Source: Isosphaeraceae bacterium (GTDB lineage Bacteria; Planctomycetota; Planctomycetia; Isosphaerales; Isosphaeraceae). From it: a DNA stretch of 64,000 bases. The notes beneath the pieces were generated by a model. That model saw nothing but the letters and a program-made list of their open reading frames with translations, ran no database searches and was not told the DNA's origin. The stretch lies in NCBI GenBank assembly GCA_031291845.1, contig JARLIH010000239.1, positions 62,001-126,000 on the forward strand. Reading direction: 5' to 3'. A program made the translations under genes and the position numbers. Position 1 is the first letter of the stretch. Every line of letters starts with the position of its first letter. Shown in pieces: positions 35,746-44,515 of this stretch.

Positions 35746-36963
35746 TCAACTCGATTGCAGCCCGGAATCGGTACACAGTTCGACGCCGTCGACAAACACT
35801 CGCCGCACGTTTAAGTCACGGTCGAGGACAACCACGTCGGCCCGCTTGCCCAGCTCGATGCTGCCGAGCTCGCGGTCTTGCCCCGCGATCCGCGCCGGGG
35901 TGAGCGAGGCCATGCGAACCACTTCCCAGAGCGGCCGCCCGGTGAGCCTCGCGAAGGTGCGGACCATGTGGTCCATCCCCTGCACGCTGGAGGCCAGGGC
36001 GCTGCCGTCCGGCAGCATGCCGACGCCGTCGCGCTTGATCAGCGGTTCGCCGCCGTCGCGCGGGCCGAGCACGTAGTTCCCGCCATCCGGCATGTCGAGC
36101 GCACGGCTGCAGTCCGTCACCAGGGCGAGCCGGTCCGGTCCCTTGACCTTCAGCGCCAGCAGCAAGAGGCTCGCATCCAGGTGCTTGCCGTCGGCGATGA
36201 CCTCCGTCGTCAATTGATCGTAGTAGAGCGTCGCTTCCAGAACGCCCCCTTGCATGGGATACATCTGGAGGTGCCTGAGCTTGCTCTTGTCGGACATCGC
36301 GCAATAAAGGTGGTCGACATGCCGCACGCCCCAGCCGACCGCGTCGGTCATCTGCGCGAACGTGGCCCACGAGTGACCGACGTTCGTCCGCACGCCCTTG
36401 TCGTTGCAGGCCAGCACGAACTGTTTGGCGCCCGGCACCTCGGGGGCGACCGTCGCGGTGACGAGGTCGTCGGCATATTCGAGATACTGCGTGAATTCGT
36501 GCTCGACCGGCGGACGAATCGGCCCGCCCGGATGTGCGCCCCGCGCCTCGTACCGAAAGTACGGGCCGTAGAAGTGAGCCCCCAGCACCCGCGCGCCCTT
36601 CGGGTCAGGGTTGCGGCGGAACTCGCGGGTACGCTCCAGCGTCGCCAGGATCTGCTCGTGCGTGGCGACCGTCGTCGTGACCGCCAAGCGCGTCGTGCCG
36701 TGCCGCGCATGCGCCCGCAGGGCAAGCTGAAACGCCTCGGCCGTCCCGTCCATGAAATCGCCGCCGGCCCCACCGTGAACGTGCAGGTCAACAAACCCGG
36801 GCGCGACGTAGCCGTCACCCGCGTCGATCAGCTTCATCTCCGGCGGCAGTGTTTCGGCGGCGCCGAGTACTTCCGTGAAACGCCCGTTTCGCACCGCGAT
36901 CGCACCGCGGTCGACACGGTCGGGAAACACAATCTGGCCACGGAACACGTGAGACCTGACCAT
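35746..36963 (-). CDS. nagA: N-acetylglucosamine-6-phosphate deacetylase family, variant metal site
   Basis: 405 residues of the amidohydrolase superfamily. GFVDLHVHGGAGGDFMDGT gives the first metal histidines, VGHSWATF and VRHVDHLYCAMS the later ones, and LVTDCSRAL the catalytic aspartate. In classical NagA the glutamate of H-x-EGP binds the metal; here the stretch is GAHFYGPYF with Tyr132 in that place. Activity as NagA (GlcNAc-6-P to GlcN-6-P) is therefore likely by family but not certain. Start ATG 36963 agrees with the family's N-terminus. No nagB adjacent. Confidence 0.85.
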   Translation of the reverse strand: MVRSHVFRGQIVFPDRVDRGAIAVRNGRFTEVLGAAETLPPEMKLIDAGDGYVAPGFVDLHVHGGAGGDFMDGTAEAFQLALRAHARHGTTRLAVTTTVATHEQILATLERTREFRRNPDPKGARVLGAHFYGPYFRYEARGAHPGGPIRPPVEHEFTQYLEYADDLVTATVAPEVPGAKQFVLACNDKGVRTNVGHSWATFAQMTDAVGWGVRHVDHLYCAMSDKSKLRHLQMYPMQGGVLEATLYYDQLTTEVIADGKHLDASLLLLALKVKGPDRLALVTDCSRALDMPDGGNYVLGPRDGGEPLIKRDGVGMLPDGSALASSVQGMDHMVRTFARLTGRPLWEVVRMASLTPARIAGQDRELGSIELGKRADVVVLDRDLNVRRVFVDGVELCTDSGLQSS

Positions 36964-37032
36964 GCGCTGACTCCAGGACCCCGGGGCAGAGACTCGCGGC
37001 GCCATCTCCGCGGAACGTTCGGGCTCGTCCCT

Positions 37033-37863
37033 TCAGCGTCCTTTGCGCGTCTTCTTTTTCGCGGCCGACTTCGTCTTCTCTTCGGGCATGGAATCGTCGT
37101 CCGAGGACGTGGAGGAGGCGTCTTTATCCTTGGTCGCGGGTTCAGCCTTGGCCGTCTCGACCGGTGTGCTGGAGTCGGACGACTGGAGCTTCGCCAGGTC
37201 GAACGGCTCGCCGAGCATCTTGTCGAAATCATCGCGCTGTTTCGACTTGAGCACGCGGCCGATCTGCTGGATCGCCTCCTTGCGGAGCTTGTTCGACGCC
37301 GCGGTGAACTGGACCACCGCATCGCGGTTGAAGCCCGGGCCACCCGCGGCCACCCCATTCATGCGCAGGGACATGAAGAGCTGGCGCTGCGCCTGCTGGA
37401 GCTGGATCGCGATCACCCGCACCTGGTTCGACTGACTCTCGGTCAGGCCCAGCCGGGAGGCGACCTCTGGCCGCGCGACGGCCAGCGGCCCCTCGGCGCG
37501 GAGCATGATTTGAAGGAACCGCGCGTTTTGCTTCTTGTCGAAGATCTGCCCGAGCGATTGTTCCATTTCCCGGCGCAAGCCGTCGCGCGCCTGGAAGACC
37601 GCCTGCGGGCTCACGCCGCCGCCGCTGAACATGATGCTCTGATTCAGCTCGCGCTGTTTCAGGCTCATCGACCGGACGAGGTCATAGACCTTGGTCTTCT
37701 GGTCGGTGCTGAGCTTGAGCTCTTCCTGCACCGCCGGCGCCATCGAAATCAATAACGGGCTCGCGCTATCCCCGCCGCCCGAAGGCGGCTGCGCGGGTGT
37801 GCGCACCGGACACGCCGCGAAGATCAAACCGACCACGACGAACAGAGCACGACCGCGGTGCAT
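37033..37863 (-). CDS. Exported helical protein of unknown function
   Basis: 276 residues with a Sec signal peptide (GRALFVVVGLIFAACP). The mature part is mostly charged alpha helix with two similar blocks, EELKLSTDQKTKVYDLV and ASRLGLTESQSNQVRVIA, each followed by Q- and R-rich helix; the L-x-L-T-x-x-Q-x-x-x-V pattern recalls Spy/CpxP-like periplasmic helical proteins, a resemblance only. The C-terminal 60 residues are acidic/lysine low-complexity (TSSDDDSMPEEKTKSAAKKK). It starts 70 nt upstream of nagA on the same strand, after its stop at 37033. Confidence 0.75.
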   Translation of the reverse strand: MHRGRALFVVVGLIFAACPVRTPAQPPSGGGDSASPLLISMAPAVQEELKLSTDQKTKVYDLVRSMSLKQRELNQSIMFSGGGVSPQAVFQARDGLRREMEQSLGQIFDKKQNARFLQIMLRAEGPLAVARPEVASRLGLTESQSNQVRVIAIQLQQAQRQLFMSLRMNGVAAGGPGFNRDAVVQFTAASNKLRKEAIQQIGRVLKSKQRDDFDKMLGEPFDLAKLQSSDSSTPVETAKAEPATKDKDASSTSSDDDSMPEEKTKSAAKKKTRKGR

Positions 37864-38391
37864 GGCTCGATCCTTCCATCGGTCCTTGATCGCCCGGCCC
37901 CGAGCGGACCACCAAGGCAGACACGGGCTCGTTTGGGCTGGCCCCCATTGTTCAAGAACCTTGCCTGAGCCGCAAGGTAATGCTCCTGGACGGACTCGGC
38001 TTCGTTGCCGTCCTGACGCGCGCGGCCCAATCGCTCAGCCGCGGCGCGAGTTGGCCTGATGAAGGAGCGGGACCGGGAAACGTCGATGGCCAGTGACGGC
38101 CGAGCAGCGGGCACCTTGATCCAGCCCAGGATCGAGTGCGCTCCCCTTCTGCGCCCAGGACGAAGAACATGGCCTGGAAGGCGTTGTGCGGGTCAGCCAG
38201 ACGGGGTTGGAAGGTCCACGGGCCTTCGGAAACGTCACGGGAAGGCCCGGCGGTTCCTGCCAATGCCCGTAAACCAAAATCGTGCGGTGGGTTAGCCCCG
38301 GAGTGGCGCCAACCCACCATCGACCGGTCCACAAGGCGGTGGGTTGGCGCCCTTGGCGGGCAGACCCACCTTACTTACAAAGAAACGGCCC
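37864..38391. other. Intergenic region with two tandem hairpins
   Basis: 528 bases upstream of the exported helical protein and downstream of sodC. The only structure is the pair of GGTGGGTT...AACCCACC hairpins at 38286-38370. No supported gene. Confidence 0.5.
38286..38370. repeat. Two tandem GGTGGGTT hairpin elements
   Basis: Unit 1 (38286-38318) has GGTGGGTT and AACCCACC arms around a GC-rich loop; unit 2 (38338-38370) has the same left arm and ACCCACC, 19 nt further on. Both contain GGCGCC. A two-copy REP-like element, 21 nt before the sodC stop codon. Confidence 0.65.
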
Positions 38392-38952
38392 TCATTCTCC
38401 CTTCGCCACGCCGATCACACCAACGGCGACGCGGCCGCCGGCGTCGCCGGTGGGCTGGGTCTTGAGGTCGTCGGCCTTCTCGTGGACGACCAGGCCGCGG
38501 CCGAGAATCGAGTGTGCGCCGTGGAAGGCGAGATGTTTGTCGACCTCGTCGTAGTCCACTTCGCCGTTGGCGTCAGCCTCGATGTTGCCCAGATCGCCAA
38601 CATGGCGCTTGGCAGCATCGCGCCCGCCGTGCTGGTGCTTTTCCGGGTTGAAGTGGCCGCCCGCCGCCTTGCCGTCGGGCGAGCTGGAGTCGCCGAACTC
38701 GTGGATGTGGAAGCCGTGCTTGCCCGGCGTCAGACCGCTGATGTGGGCGTGGACGCGGACTCCGTGCTCGACCTTGGTGAACGTCACCGTGCCGCTCACG
38801 GTGCTCCCCTTGGTGGGGTACAGCACGGCAATCGCCTTGGTGGGGCCGCCGTGCGGCTCGGCGTCCTGGGCCTGGGCGCTCGCCCAGTAACTCGTCGTGG
38901 CGACCAAGAGGGCGCCGACCGTCAGGGTCGGCACGAACTTCGTGATGGGCAT
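38392..38952 (-). CDS. sodC: Cu/Zn superoxide dismutase lacking cysteines, exported
   Basis: 186 residues with a signal peptide (KFVPTLTVGALLVATTSYWASAQA). Metal ligands are present: HGFHIHEFGD (two copper His), GGHFNP (bridging His), HQHGGRDAAKRHVGD (zinc His and Asp) and LVVHEKADD (copper His). The protein has no cysteine: the usual disulfide partners in EFGDCSS and LACGVIG are Ser and Val here (EFGDSSS, VAVGVIG). The SOD fold usually uses that disulfide to keep the electrostatic loop in place. It should convert superoxide to H2O2 and O2 in the periplasm. Confidence 0.92.
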   Translation of the reverse strand: MPITKFVPTLTVGALLVATTSYWASAQAQDAEPHGGPTKAIAVLYPTKGSTVSGTVTFTKVEHGVRVHAHISGLTPGKHGFHIHEFGDSSSPDGKAAGGHFNPEKHQHGGRDAAKRHVGDLGNIEADANGEVDYDEVDKHLAFHGAHSILGRGLVVHEKADDLKTQPTGDAGGRVAVGVIGVAKGE

Positions 38953-39037
38953 GCGTTCTCTCCTGTGTTCGTGTTTCGATCCGCCCCGGCTATCGGGGAC
39001 CGGGGGAGAGTTGCAAGTTAGCCAGTACGGTCAGCGC

Positions 39038-42000
39038 TCACAAGGGCCTAGCGGCGGGGCCGTTTGCAAAGGCCGCCAGTGCCTCATCCTCCTCCCGCCA
39101 GGGCCGCGCACCACCGCGCACGCGGCCGAATGCAAGGTACAGGGCCGGCATCAGGAACAGGTTCAGCACGGTCGACGTCACCAGGCCGCCGAGGATCACC
39201 GCGGCCATCGGGTGCTCGATCTCGTGGCCCGGCTTGTTCCCGGCGATCGCCAGAGGCACGAGGGCCAGGCCCGTCGCCAGGGCCGTCATCAGGATCGGTG
39301 CCAGCCGCTCTTCGGACCCGCGCAGCACCAGGTTCAGGCCGAACGGTTCTCCCTCCTCTTCCTCCAGGTGGCGGTAGTGGCTGACGAGCATGATGCCGTT
39401 GCGTGCCGCGATGCCGAGCACCGTCACGAAGCCCACCAGCGACCCGAGCGACAGCACGCCCCCGCCCCACACTGCGCCGAAGACGCCGCCGATCAGGGCA
39501 AACGGCAGCGTGATGAACACCAGGACGGTCAAGCGGATCGTGCGGAAGTCGGAATGGATCACCAGCAACACGCCCAGGAGCGACAGCACCGCCAGGGCCA
39601 AGAGCCGCCGGCGCGACTCCTCGCGTGCGGCATACTCGCCGAGGAACTCGGGGTGGTGCTCGGCGGGGAACTCGATCGCCTTGACCTTCTCCTCGATCGC
39701 GCGGGCGACGCTTCCCAGGTCGCGCCCCTCGACGTTGCACGTCACGTCGATCCGGCGCGTCGCGCCTTCATGTTTGATCTCATTCGGAGCGGGGACGATC
39801 GCCACCTCCGCCACATCGCCCAGGGGGACATGCGTGCCAAGCGGCGTTTCGATCGGCAGGTCGCGCAGCTCTGAGACGTCGTTGCGCACCCGCTCGACGC
39901 CCCAGACGAAGACGTCGAACGTCTTCTGGTCGCGGTAGACCTCGCCGACCTTCGTCCCCTTGACCAGGGTCGTCGCCGAGCGCCGGACGTCGCCCGGAGT
40001 CAGGCCGAGCCGGCTGGCGGCGTCGGGGCGCAGGGTCACGTCGAGCTGCGGCACGAGGATCTGCTGCTCGACCTGGAGGTTCTTGACCCCCTCGACCTTC
40101 TCCATGACCTTGGCCACCTCCTGGGCCTTGGCGCGGAGGACGTCCATGTCGGGGCCGAAGATCCGCACGACGACCGTAGCCCCCGCGCCGGTGAGGACCT
40201 CCTTGATACGCTCTTTCAGGTAAGTGAGGACGTCGCGTTTCAGGCCGGGGTAGCCATTGATCGCTTCCTCAATTTTGGCGACGGTCGGGCCGTAGGGCTC
40301 GTCGGGGTCGACGCTGATCCAGAGCTCGGTGAAGTTCGGCCCGACGACCTCGTCGGCCACCTCGGCGCGGCCGATGTGTGAGCCGAAGTTCTGCACCCCT
40401 TTGATCGCACGCAGCTCCTTGCTCGCGTTCTGGGTAATGCGCCTCATGGCCTCGAGCGAGGTGCCGGGCTTCTCGACGAAGTGCATCAGGAAGTCGTTCT
40501 CCTGGAAGCTCGGCAGGAACTCCTCGCCCAGGCCCGCGACGAAGAAGCCCGACACGCCGAAGGCCGCGAGCAAGATCACGACCGCCAATCCGGGCCGCGT
40601 GGCGAACCACGGCAGCACGCCCCGGTACATCGCCTTCAGCCCTCGCACCAGGGGCGACTCGCGCCGGCGTTCCGTCGCGCCGGTCAGGAGCATCAGCGAC
40701 AGGGCCGGCGTGACCGTAAGCGCGACCAGGAGCGACGCGGCGATGGCCAACACGTAGGCGGTGGCCAGCGGACGGAAGAACGACCCCGACAGCCCTTCGA
40801 GGAAGAAGACCGGCAGGAAGACCAGCACGACGATCAGGCTCGCGTACACCACCGCGCTGCGCACTTCGAGCGAGGCCCCGAGCACCACGCGATACGCCGA
40901 ATGCGGGCTCCCCGCCTCGCGGTTCAGCCTCAATCGGCGCACGATGTTCTCGACGTCGATGATCGCGTCGTCGACCACCTCGCCCATCGCAATTACGAGC
41001 CCGGCGAGGACCATCGTGTTGATCGTGGCCCCCGAGTAGACGATGACGAGCGTTGCCGCCATCAAGGAGAGCGGGATCGCCAGCAGGCTGATCAGCGCGG
41101 TGCGCCAGTCGAACAGGAACGAGACGAGGATGATCACCACCAGGATGCAGCCGACGAGCATCGCCTCCTTCAGGTTGGCGAGCGACCGCTCGATAAACGT
41201 CGCGGGGCGGAAGATGGTGGGGTCGACCTTCATCCCCTTGAGGCCGGGCTTGAGCGCTTCGAGCGCCTTCTCGACGTTGCGGGTGACCTCGAGCGTATTG
41301 CCCGTCGGCTGCTTCTCGACGATGAGGAGGAGGCCCGGCTCGTCGTCGATGACCGCGTCGCCGATCGGCGGCGGGAAGCCGATCTGGACGTCGGCGACAT
41401 CACCCAACCGCAGCGGTGCGCCGTTGCGGAAGGCGACCGCGATGCGTGCCAGGTCCGACGGCTCCTCGATGGCCGAGCGGTGCCGCACGGCGATGCGCTG
41501 ATTGGGCATGTCGACGAAGCCGCCGCCCCCGACCATCGCCGCGTCGCCCACAGCCTTGACGATCGTGTCGAGCGTCACGGCATTGGCGCGCAGGCGGTCG
41601 GGGTCGACGAGCACCTGGTACTGCTTGTCCCGCTGGCCCCACATGGCGACGTTCGCCACCCCCGGGATCGCCATCAAGCGCGGGCGAATCGTGTATTTGG
41701 CCAGGAGCGTCATTTCCATCTGAGAGAGGGTCTTCGACGACAGCCCGACTTTGAGCAGACGGCTCGTCGACGACAAGGGGGACAAGATCACCGGCGCATG
41801 CGCCGCCGCCGGCAGCCGCGACGCCTCGACCGACAACCGCTCCTGCACGACCTGCCGCGCGGCCGTCAGGTTCGTCCCCTCCTTCAGGATGAGCTTGACC
41901 GATGAAAGCCCCAGCACCGAGTTCGAGCGGATCGTCTTCAGGCCCGTCGTCCCGTTGAGCGCGTTCTCGAGCGGCACGCTCACGAGACTCTCCACCTCCT

Positions 42001-42175
42001 CGGTCGAGAGCCCGGGCGCTTCGGTCTGAACTTCAATCAGCGGCGGCGCGAACTCGGGGAAAACGTCCAGGGGCGCGTTCTGCGCCGTGTTGATCCCGAC
42101 GATCATCAGCACGACCGACAGCGCGAGGACCAGCACGCGCAGGCGGAGGGCGGTGGAGACGAGCCAGTTCATCAT
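39038..42175 (-). CDS. RND efflux pump, heavy-metal-type (CusA/CzcA)
   Basis: 1045 residues, the full length of an RND transporter. The two-halves plan (12 transmembrane helices) is visible: N-terminal helix [16 protein letters not shown], then a large periplasmic loop ([21 protein letters not shown]), helices around 340-470 including [18 protein letters not shown], which carries the proton-relay aspartates, and the repeat in the second half ending [15 protein letters not shown]. This fits the heavy-metal-efflux branch, expelling Cu, Ag, Co, Zn or Cd. Partners are the adaptor at 43048 and the outer-membrane protein at 44516. The last gene of the minus-strand run; Uma2 is 183 nt upstream. Confidence 0.93.
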   Translation of the reverse strand: MMNWLVSTALRLRVLVLALSVVLMIVGINTAQNAPLDVFPEFAPPLIEVQTEAPGLSTEEVESLVSVPLENALNGTTGLKTIRSNSVLGLSSVKLILKEGTNLTAARQVVQERLSVEASRLPAAAHAPVILSPLSSTSRLLKVGLSSKTLSQMEMTLLAKYTIRPRLMAIPGVANVAMWGQRDKQYQVLVDPDRLRANAVTLDTIVKAVGDAAMVGGGGFVDMPNQRIAVRHRSAIEEPSDLARIAVAFRNGAPLRLGDVADVQIGFPPPIGDAVIDDEPGLLLIVEKQPTGNTLEVTRNVEKALEALKPGLKGMKVDPTIFRPATFIERSLANLKEAMLVGCILVVIILVSFLFDWRTALISLLAIPLSLMAATLVIVYSGATINTMVLAGLVIAMGEVVDDAIIDVENIVRRLRLNREAGSPHSAYRVVLGASLEVRSAVVYASLIVVLVFLPVFFLEGLSGSFFRPLATAYVLAIAASLLVALTVTPALSLMLLTGATERRRESPLVRGLKAMYRGVLPWFATRPGLAVVILLAAFGVSGFFVAGLGEEFLPSFQENDFLMHFVEKPGTSLEAMRRITQNASKELRAIKGVQNFGSHIGRAEVADEVVGPNFTELWISVDPDEPYGPTVAKIEEAINGYPGLKRDVLTYLKERIKEVLTGAGATVVVRIFGPDMDVLRAKAQEVAKVMEKVEGVKNLQVEQQILVPQLDVTLRPDAASRLGLTPGDVRRSATTLVKGTKVGEVYRDQKTFDVFVWGVERVRNDVSELRDLPIETPLGTHVPLGDVAEVAIVPAPNEIKHEGATRRIDVTCNVEGRDLGSVARAIEEKVKAIEFPAEHHPEFLGEYAAREESRRRLLALAVLSLLGVLLVIHSDFRTIRLTVLVFITLPFALIGGVFGAVWGGGVLSLGSLVGFVTVLGIAARNGIMLVSHYRHLEEEEGEPFGLNLVLRGSEERLAPILMTALATGLALVPLAIAGNKPGHEIEHPMAAVILGGLVTSTVLNLFLMPALYLAFGRVRGGARPWREEDEALAAFANGPAARPL

Positions 42176-42358
42176 GGCGATTGAGTCTCAATGATTGTTC
42201 GATGAGACAGGCTCTCATCACCCAGTCTCGTTCCGACGCGCCGCGTGGGAATGCGTTCTTGGACGCTTTGCGTCCCGATTGGAAGAGCCGCAGAGCGGTG
42301 AAGCCGGCGTTCGCACGCAAATTGGACCTGTTTCATGGGCCGTGCTCGGCGCATCGCT

Positions 42359-43033
42359 TCAGGGTGCTTGAACACGTGGAACAAGCTCATCGCGCACCCA
42401 CGTCTGAAACTGCACGACCCATTCCGAAAGATCTTCCATGGACGCCGCCAAGTTCAGCCAGTGGATGACCTCTTCCAAGCCGAGACGGGGAAAGCTGGGG
42501 CTAGTCGTAACTTCGGTGTACGAGCCATTGGGCTGGAGCTGCCAGACACTCAGTCTCTCGCCGTCGAATCGCCAGACCTCGGGCACGCTGAGCGAGGCGT
42601 AAATGTCCATACGACTCATGGCGCTGCGGCTAATCTCGACTTCGACTGCCAGGTCCGGCGGTGGATCGACGCTTAGATCGAGCTTCTTCTTGCCGCGCAC
42701 GCGGCGGAAGTTTTCAAGATAGAACGACGCGTCGGCCTCCAAACCACGCTTCTTGGCTTCCTTGCGCCAGGTCGTCGTACCGAGCGATCGGCACGGAATG
42801 CGCGTGCCAGCGGCCACGAGCGTGATGAGGAGTCCGACCCGCTGCGCCCATTCATCATGCTCGGGAGAAGGTGACATGATCTCCAGCGTCCCGCAATCGT
42901 AGGTGAGTCGAATCGACGGATGATCACCCCACAGTGTCAACGTGTTTTCGTATGTACTCCAATCGACGCACGGAATAAGGACCCGCGACTCGGGCTCGAG
43001 GGTTTCCGCCATCACTTGTTCGGCCGTCGCCAT
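42359..43033 (-). CDS. Uma2 family (DUF820) endonuclease-like protein, copy 1
   Basis: 224 residues. The DUF820 restriction-endonuclease-like fold is shown by YENTLTLWGDHPSIRLTYDCG, LEIMSPSPEHD, and PPPDLAVEVEISRSAM with the P-D...E-V-E core, then YASLSVPEVWRFDG. Start ATG 43033 has GGAGGAG 5 nt before it; an in-frame GTG at 43051 overlaps the adaptor's stop. The position between adaptor and pump genes of an efflux operon is odd; it is translated from that transcript. Function of the family is unknown, with nuclease activity predicted from fold. Confidence 0.88.
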   Translation of the reverse strand: MATAEQVMAETLEPESRVLIPCVDWSTYENTLTLWGDHPSIRLTYDCGTLEIMSPSPEHDEWAQRVGLLITLVAAGTRIPCRSLGTTTWRKEAKKRGLEADASFYLENFRRVRGKKKLDLSVDPPPDLAVEVEISRSAMSRMDIYASLSVPEVWRFDGERLSVWQLQPNGSYTEVTTSPSFPRLGLEEVIHWLNLAASMEDLSEWVVQFQTWVRDELVPRVQAP

Positions 43034-43047
43034 GGCACTCCTCCGCG

Positions 43048-44274
43048 TCACTTCCCGCCCCCGAACTCCGTCCCGAAGATCTCCGCCGCGCCGTCCGTGA
43101 CGACCTTCGCCCCCGGCTTCAAGGCCCCGCCGGCCAGGGCCGCGAGCTCGCCGACGACGCGATCGACCACGACCCGGCGGCGGACGTACGTGTGCGGGGC
43201 CGTGTTCTCGTAGACCCAGACCCCGCCGTGGATGTCGCGCAGCAAGCTCGCGCGGGGGACGGCCAGCTCCTCGTTCTCCCCCTTCAGCGGCAACGTCACG
43301 CCGACGCGCTGGCCGGGGCGAAGCGATTCGTCCTTGTTCTCGACTTCGTAGTAGAGATGAACCGTGGCCGCGAGCGGATCGCCCGTCGGCGGAGCGGCGA
43401 CGGGCCGGCCCGGCTTCGTCGCGACGCCGGGGGCTTCGGCCAGGCCGCCGATGCCCGCGGGCTTCCCGGCGTCGATCCGCGTGAGGTCGCCCACGTAGAC
43501 CGGCACCTTGACCCAGACCGGGTTCAAGGTCACGACGTCGAAGAGGATGGTGTTCGCCGCGATCATCTGGCCGGTCTGAGCGTGCACGTTGTTCAGCAGG
43601 CCGTCGGCGGGCGCCTCGATCGTTTGCTCCGTCAGCTTCCCCCCTTCGGAGTTGCCCGCAACTTTCTGCAGGATCTCCAGGCGCTGCTCGGCCGCGCGCA
43701 GGGCGGTCTGCGCCAGGTCGTACTGCCCCCGGGCGTCCTCGAGCGCTGCGCTGCTGCCGATCTTGTTCCGCACGAGCCCTTCGGCTCGGTCGAGCTCGAT
43801 CTTGCGGGCCTTGAGCTGCTGGGTCGTCTGCCTGACCTGCCCCTCGGCCTCGGTCATGAGCGGCACGAGCGTCGCACGCGACTCGGGTGAGAGGATCGGC
43901 TCGAGCACGAAGATCGGCTGACCCGCCTTCACCTTCGCCCCGGGCACGGGGATCGCGCGTCCTTGAGGCGCCTTGAGCTGCCCGTTGAACGGCGACGCGA
44001 CGCTGACCAACCGGCCGACCGGGACCATCACCTCGCCCCCGTACGACGTGGTGCGCGGCACCTTCTTCCGCTCCGCCGGTACGGTCACCACGCCGAGCCG
44101 TTTCTCGGCCTCGGCCGTGAGCTTGACCGTCGCCAGCTCCGACTCTTTAACGGCCGATTCCACCTTTGCCGGCGCGGCCGACTTTGACGGTGCTGCCGGT
44201 GCGGCGGGAGGCTGGCAACCCGCGAGGATCCCCGCCAACAGCGGGCCGAGCGCAAGCCACCAGGGACGAGTCAT
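43048..44274 (-). CDS. RND periplasmic adaptor, lipoprotein (HlyD/CusB-type)
   Basis: 408 residues. Type II signal with lipobox LAGC (Cys20), then a Pro/Ala-rich linker. The lipoyl/barrel-sandwich halves lie around TTSYGGEVMVP and GKLTEQTIEAPADGLLNNV, flanking a long coiled-coil hairpin (ARKIELDRAEGLVRNK and following). The C-terminal part (PGQRVGVTLPL, GVWVYEN) is membrane-proximal. It links the RND pump to the outer-membrane channel. Transcribed divergently from the TolC-type gene over a 241-bp gap; followed by Uma2 and the pump. Confidence 0.92.
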   Translation of the reverse strand: MTRPWWLALGPLLAGILAGCQPPAAPAAPSKSAAPAKVESAVKESELATVKLTAEAEKRLGVVTVPAERKKVPRTTSYGGEVMVPVGRLVSVASPFNGQLKAPQGRAIPVPGAKVKAGQPIFVLEPILSPESRATLVPLMTEAEGQVRQTTQQLKARKIELDRAEGLVRNKIGSSAALEDARGQYDLAQTALRAAEQRLEILQKVAGNSEGGKLTEQTIEAPADGLLNNVHAQTGQMIAANTILFDVVTLNPVWVKVPVYVGDLTRIDAGKPAGIGGLAEAPGVATKPGRPVAAPPTGDPLAATVHLYYEVENKDESLRPGQRVGVTLPLKGENEELAVPRASLLRDIHGGVWVYENTAPHTYVRRRVVVDRVVGELAALAGGALKPGAKVVTDGAAEIFGTEFGGGK

Positions 44275-44515
44275 GGCAGAATTCCCAGGATAGGTCGTTT
44301 GGGAAGCAAGTCGGCCGCTTCGTAATTACGATAAGATACAAGAAGCGCTATTCCGTCGCCCCCGGACTTCCATGAAATTTTCTTCAGGTTTCGCGCGGCG
44401 AGAGAACACGGACCGATACGTAAGAGGCTCACGCGGAACCTAACAGGGGGCGGTCCCGAGGTTTCGCGTCCCGGGTCGTGGACTCGACCTGAACCGTTAG
44501 CAGGATGCGACTCCC

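Noticed and set aside
35878-37755. 625-codon plus-strand frame over nagA and the exported helical protein
   Set aside because: Antisense shadow crossing two real minus-strand genes.
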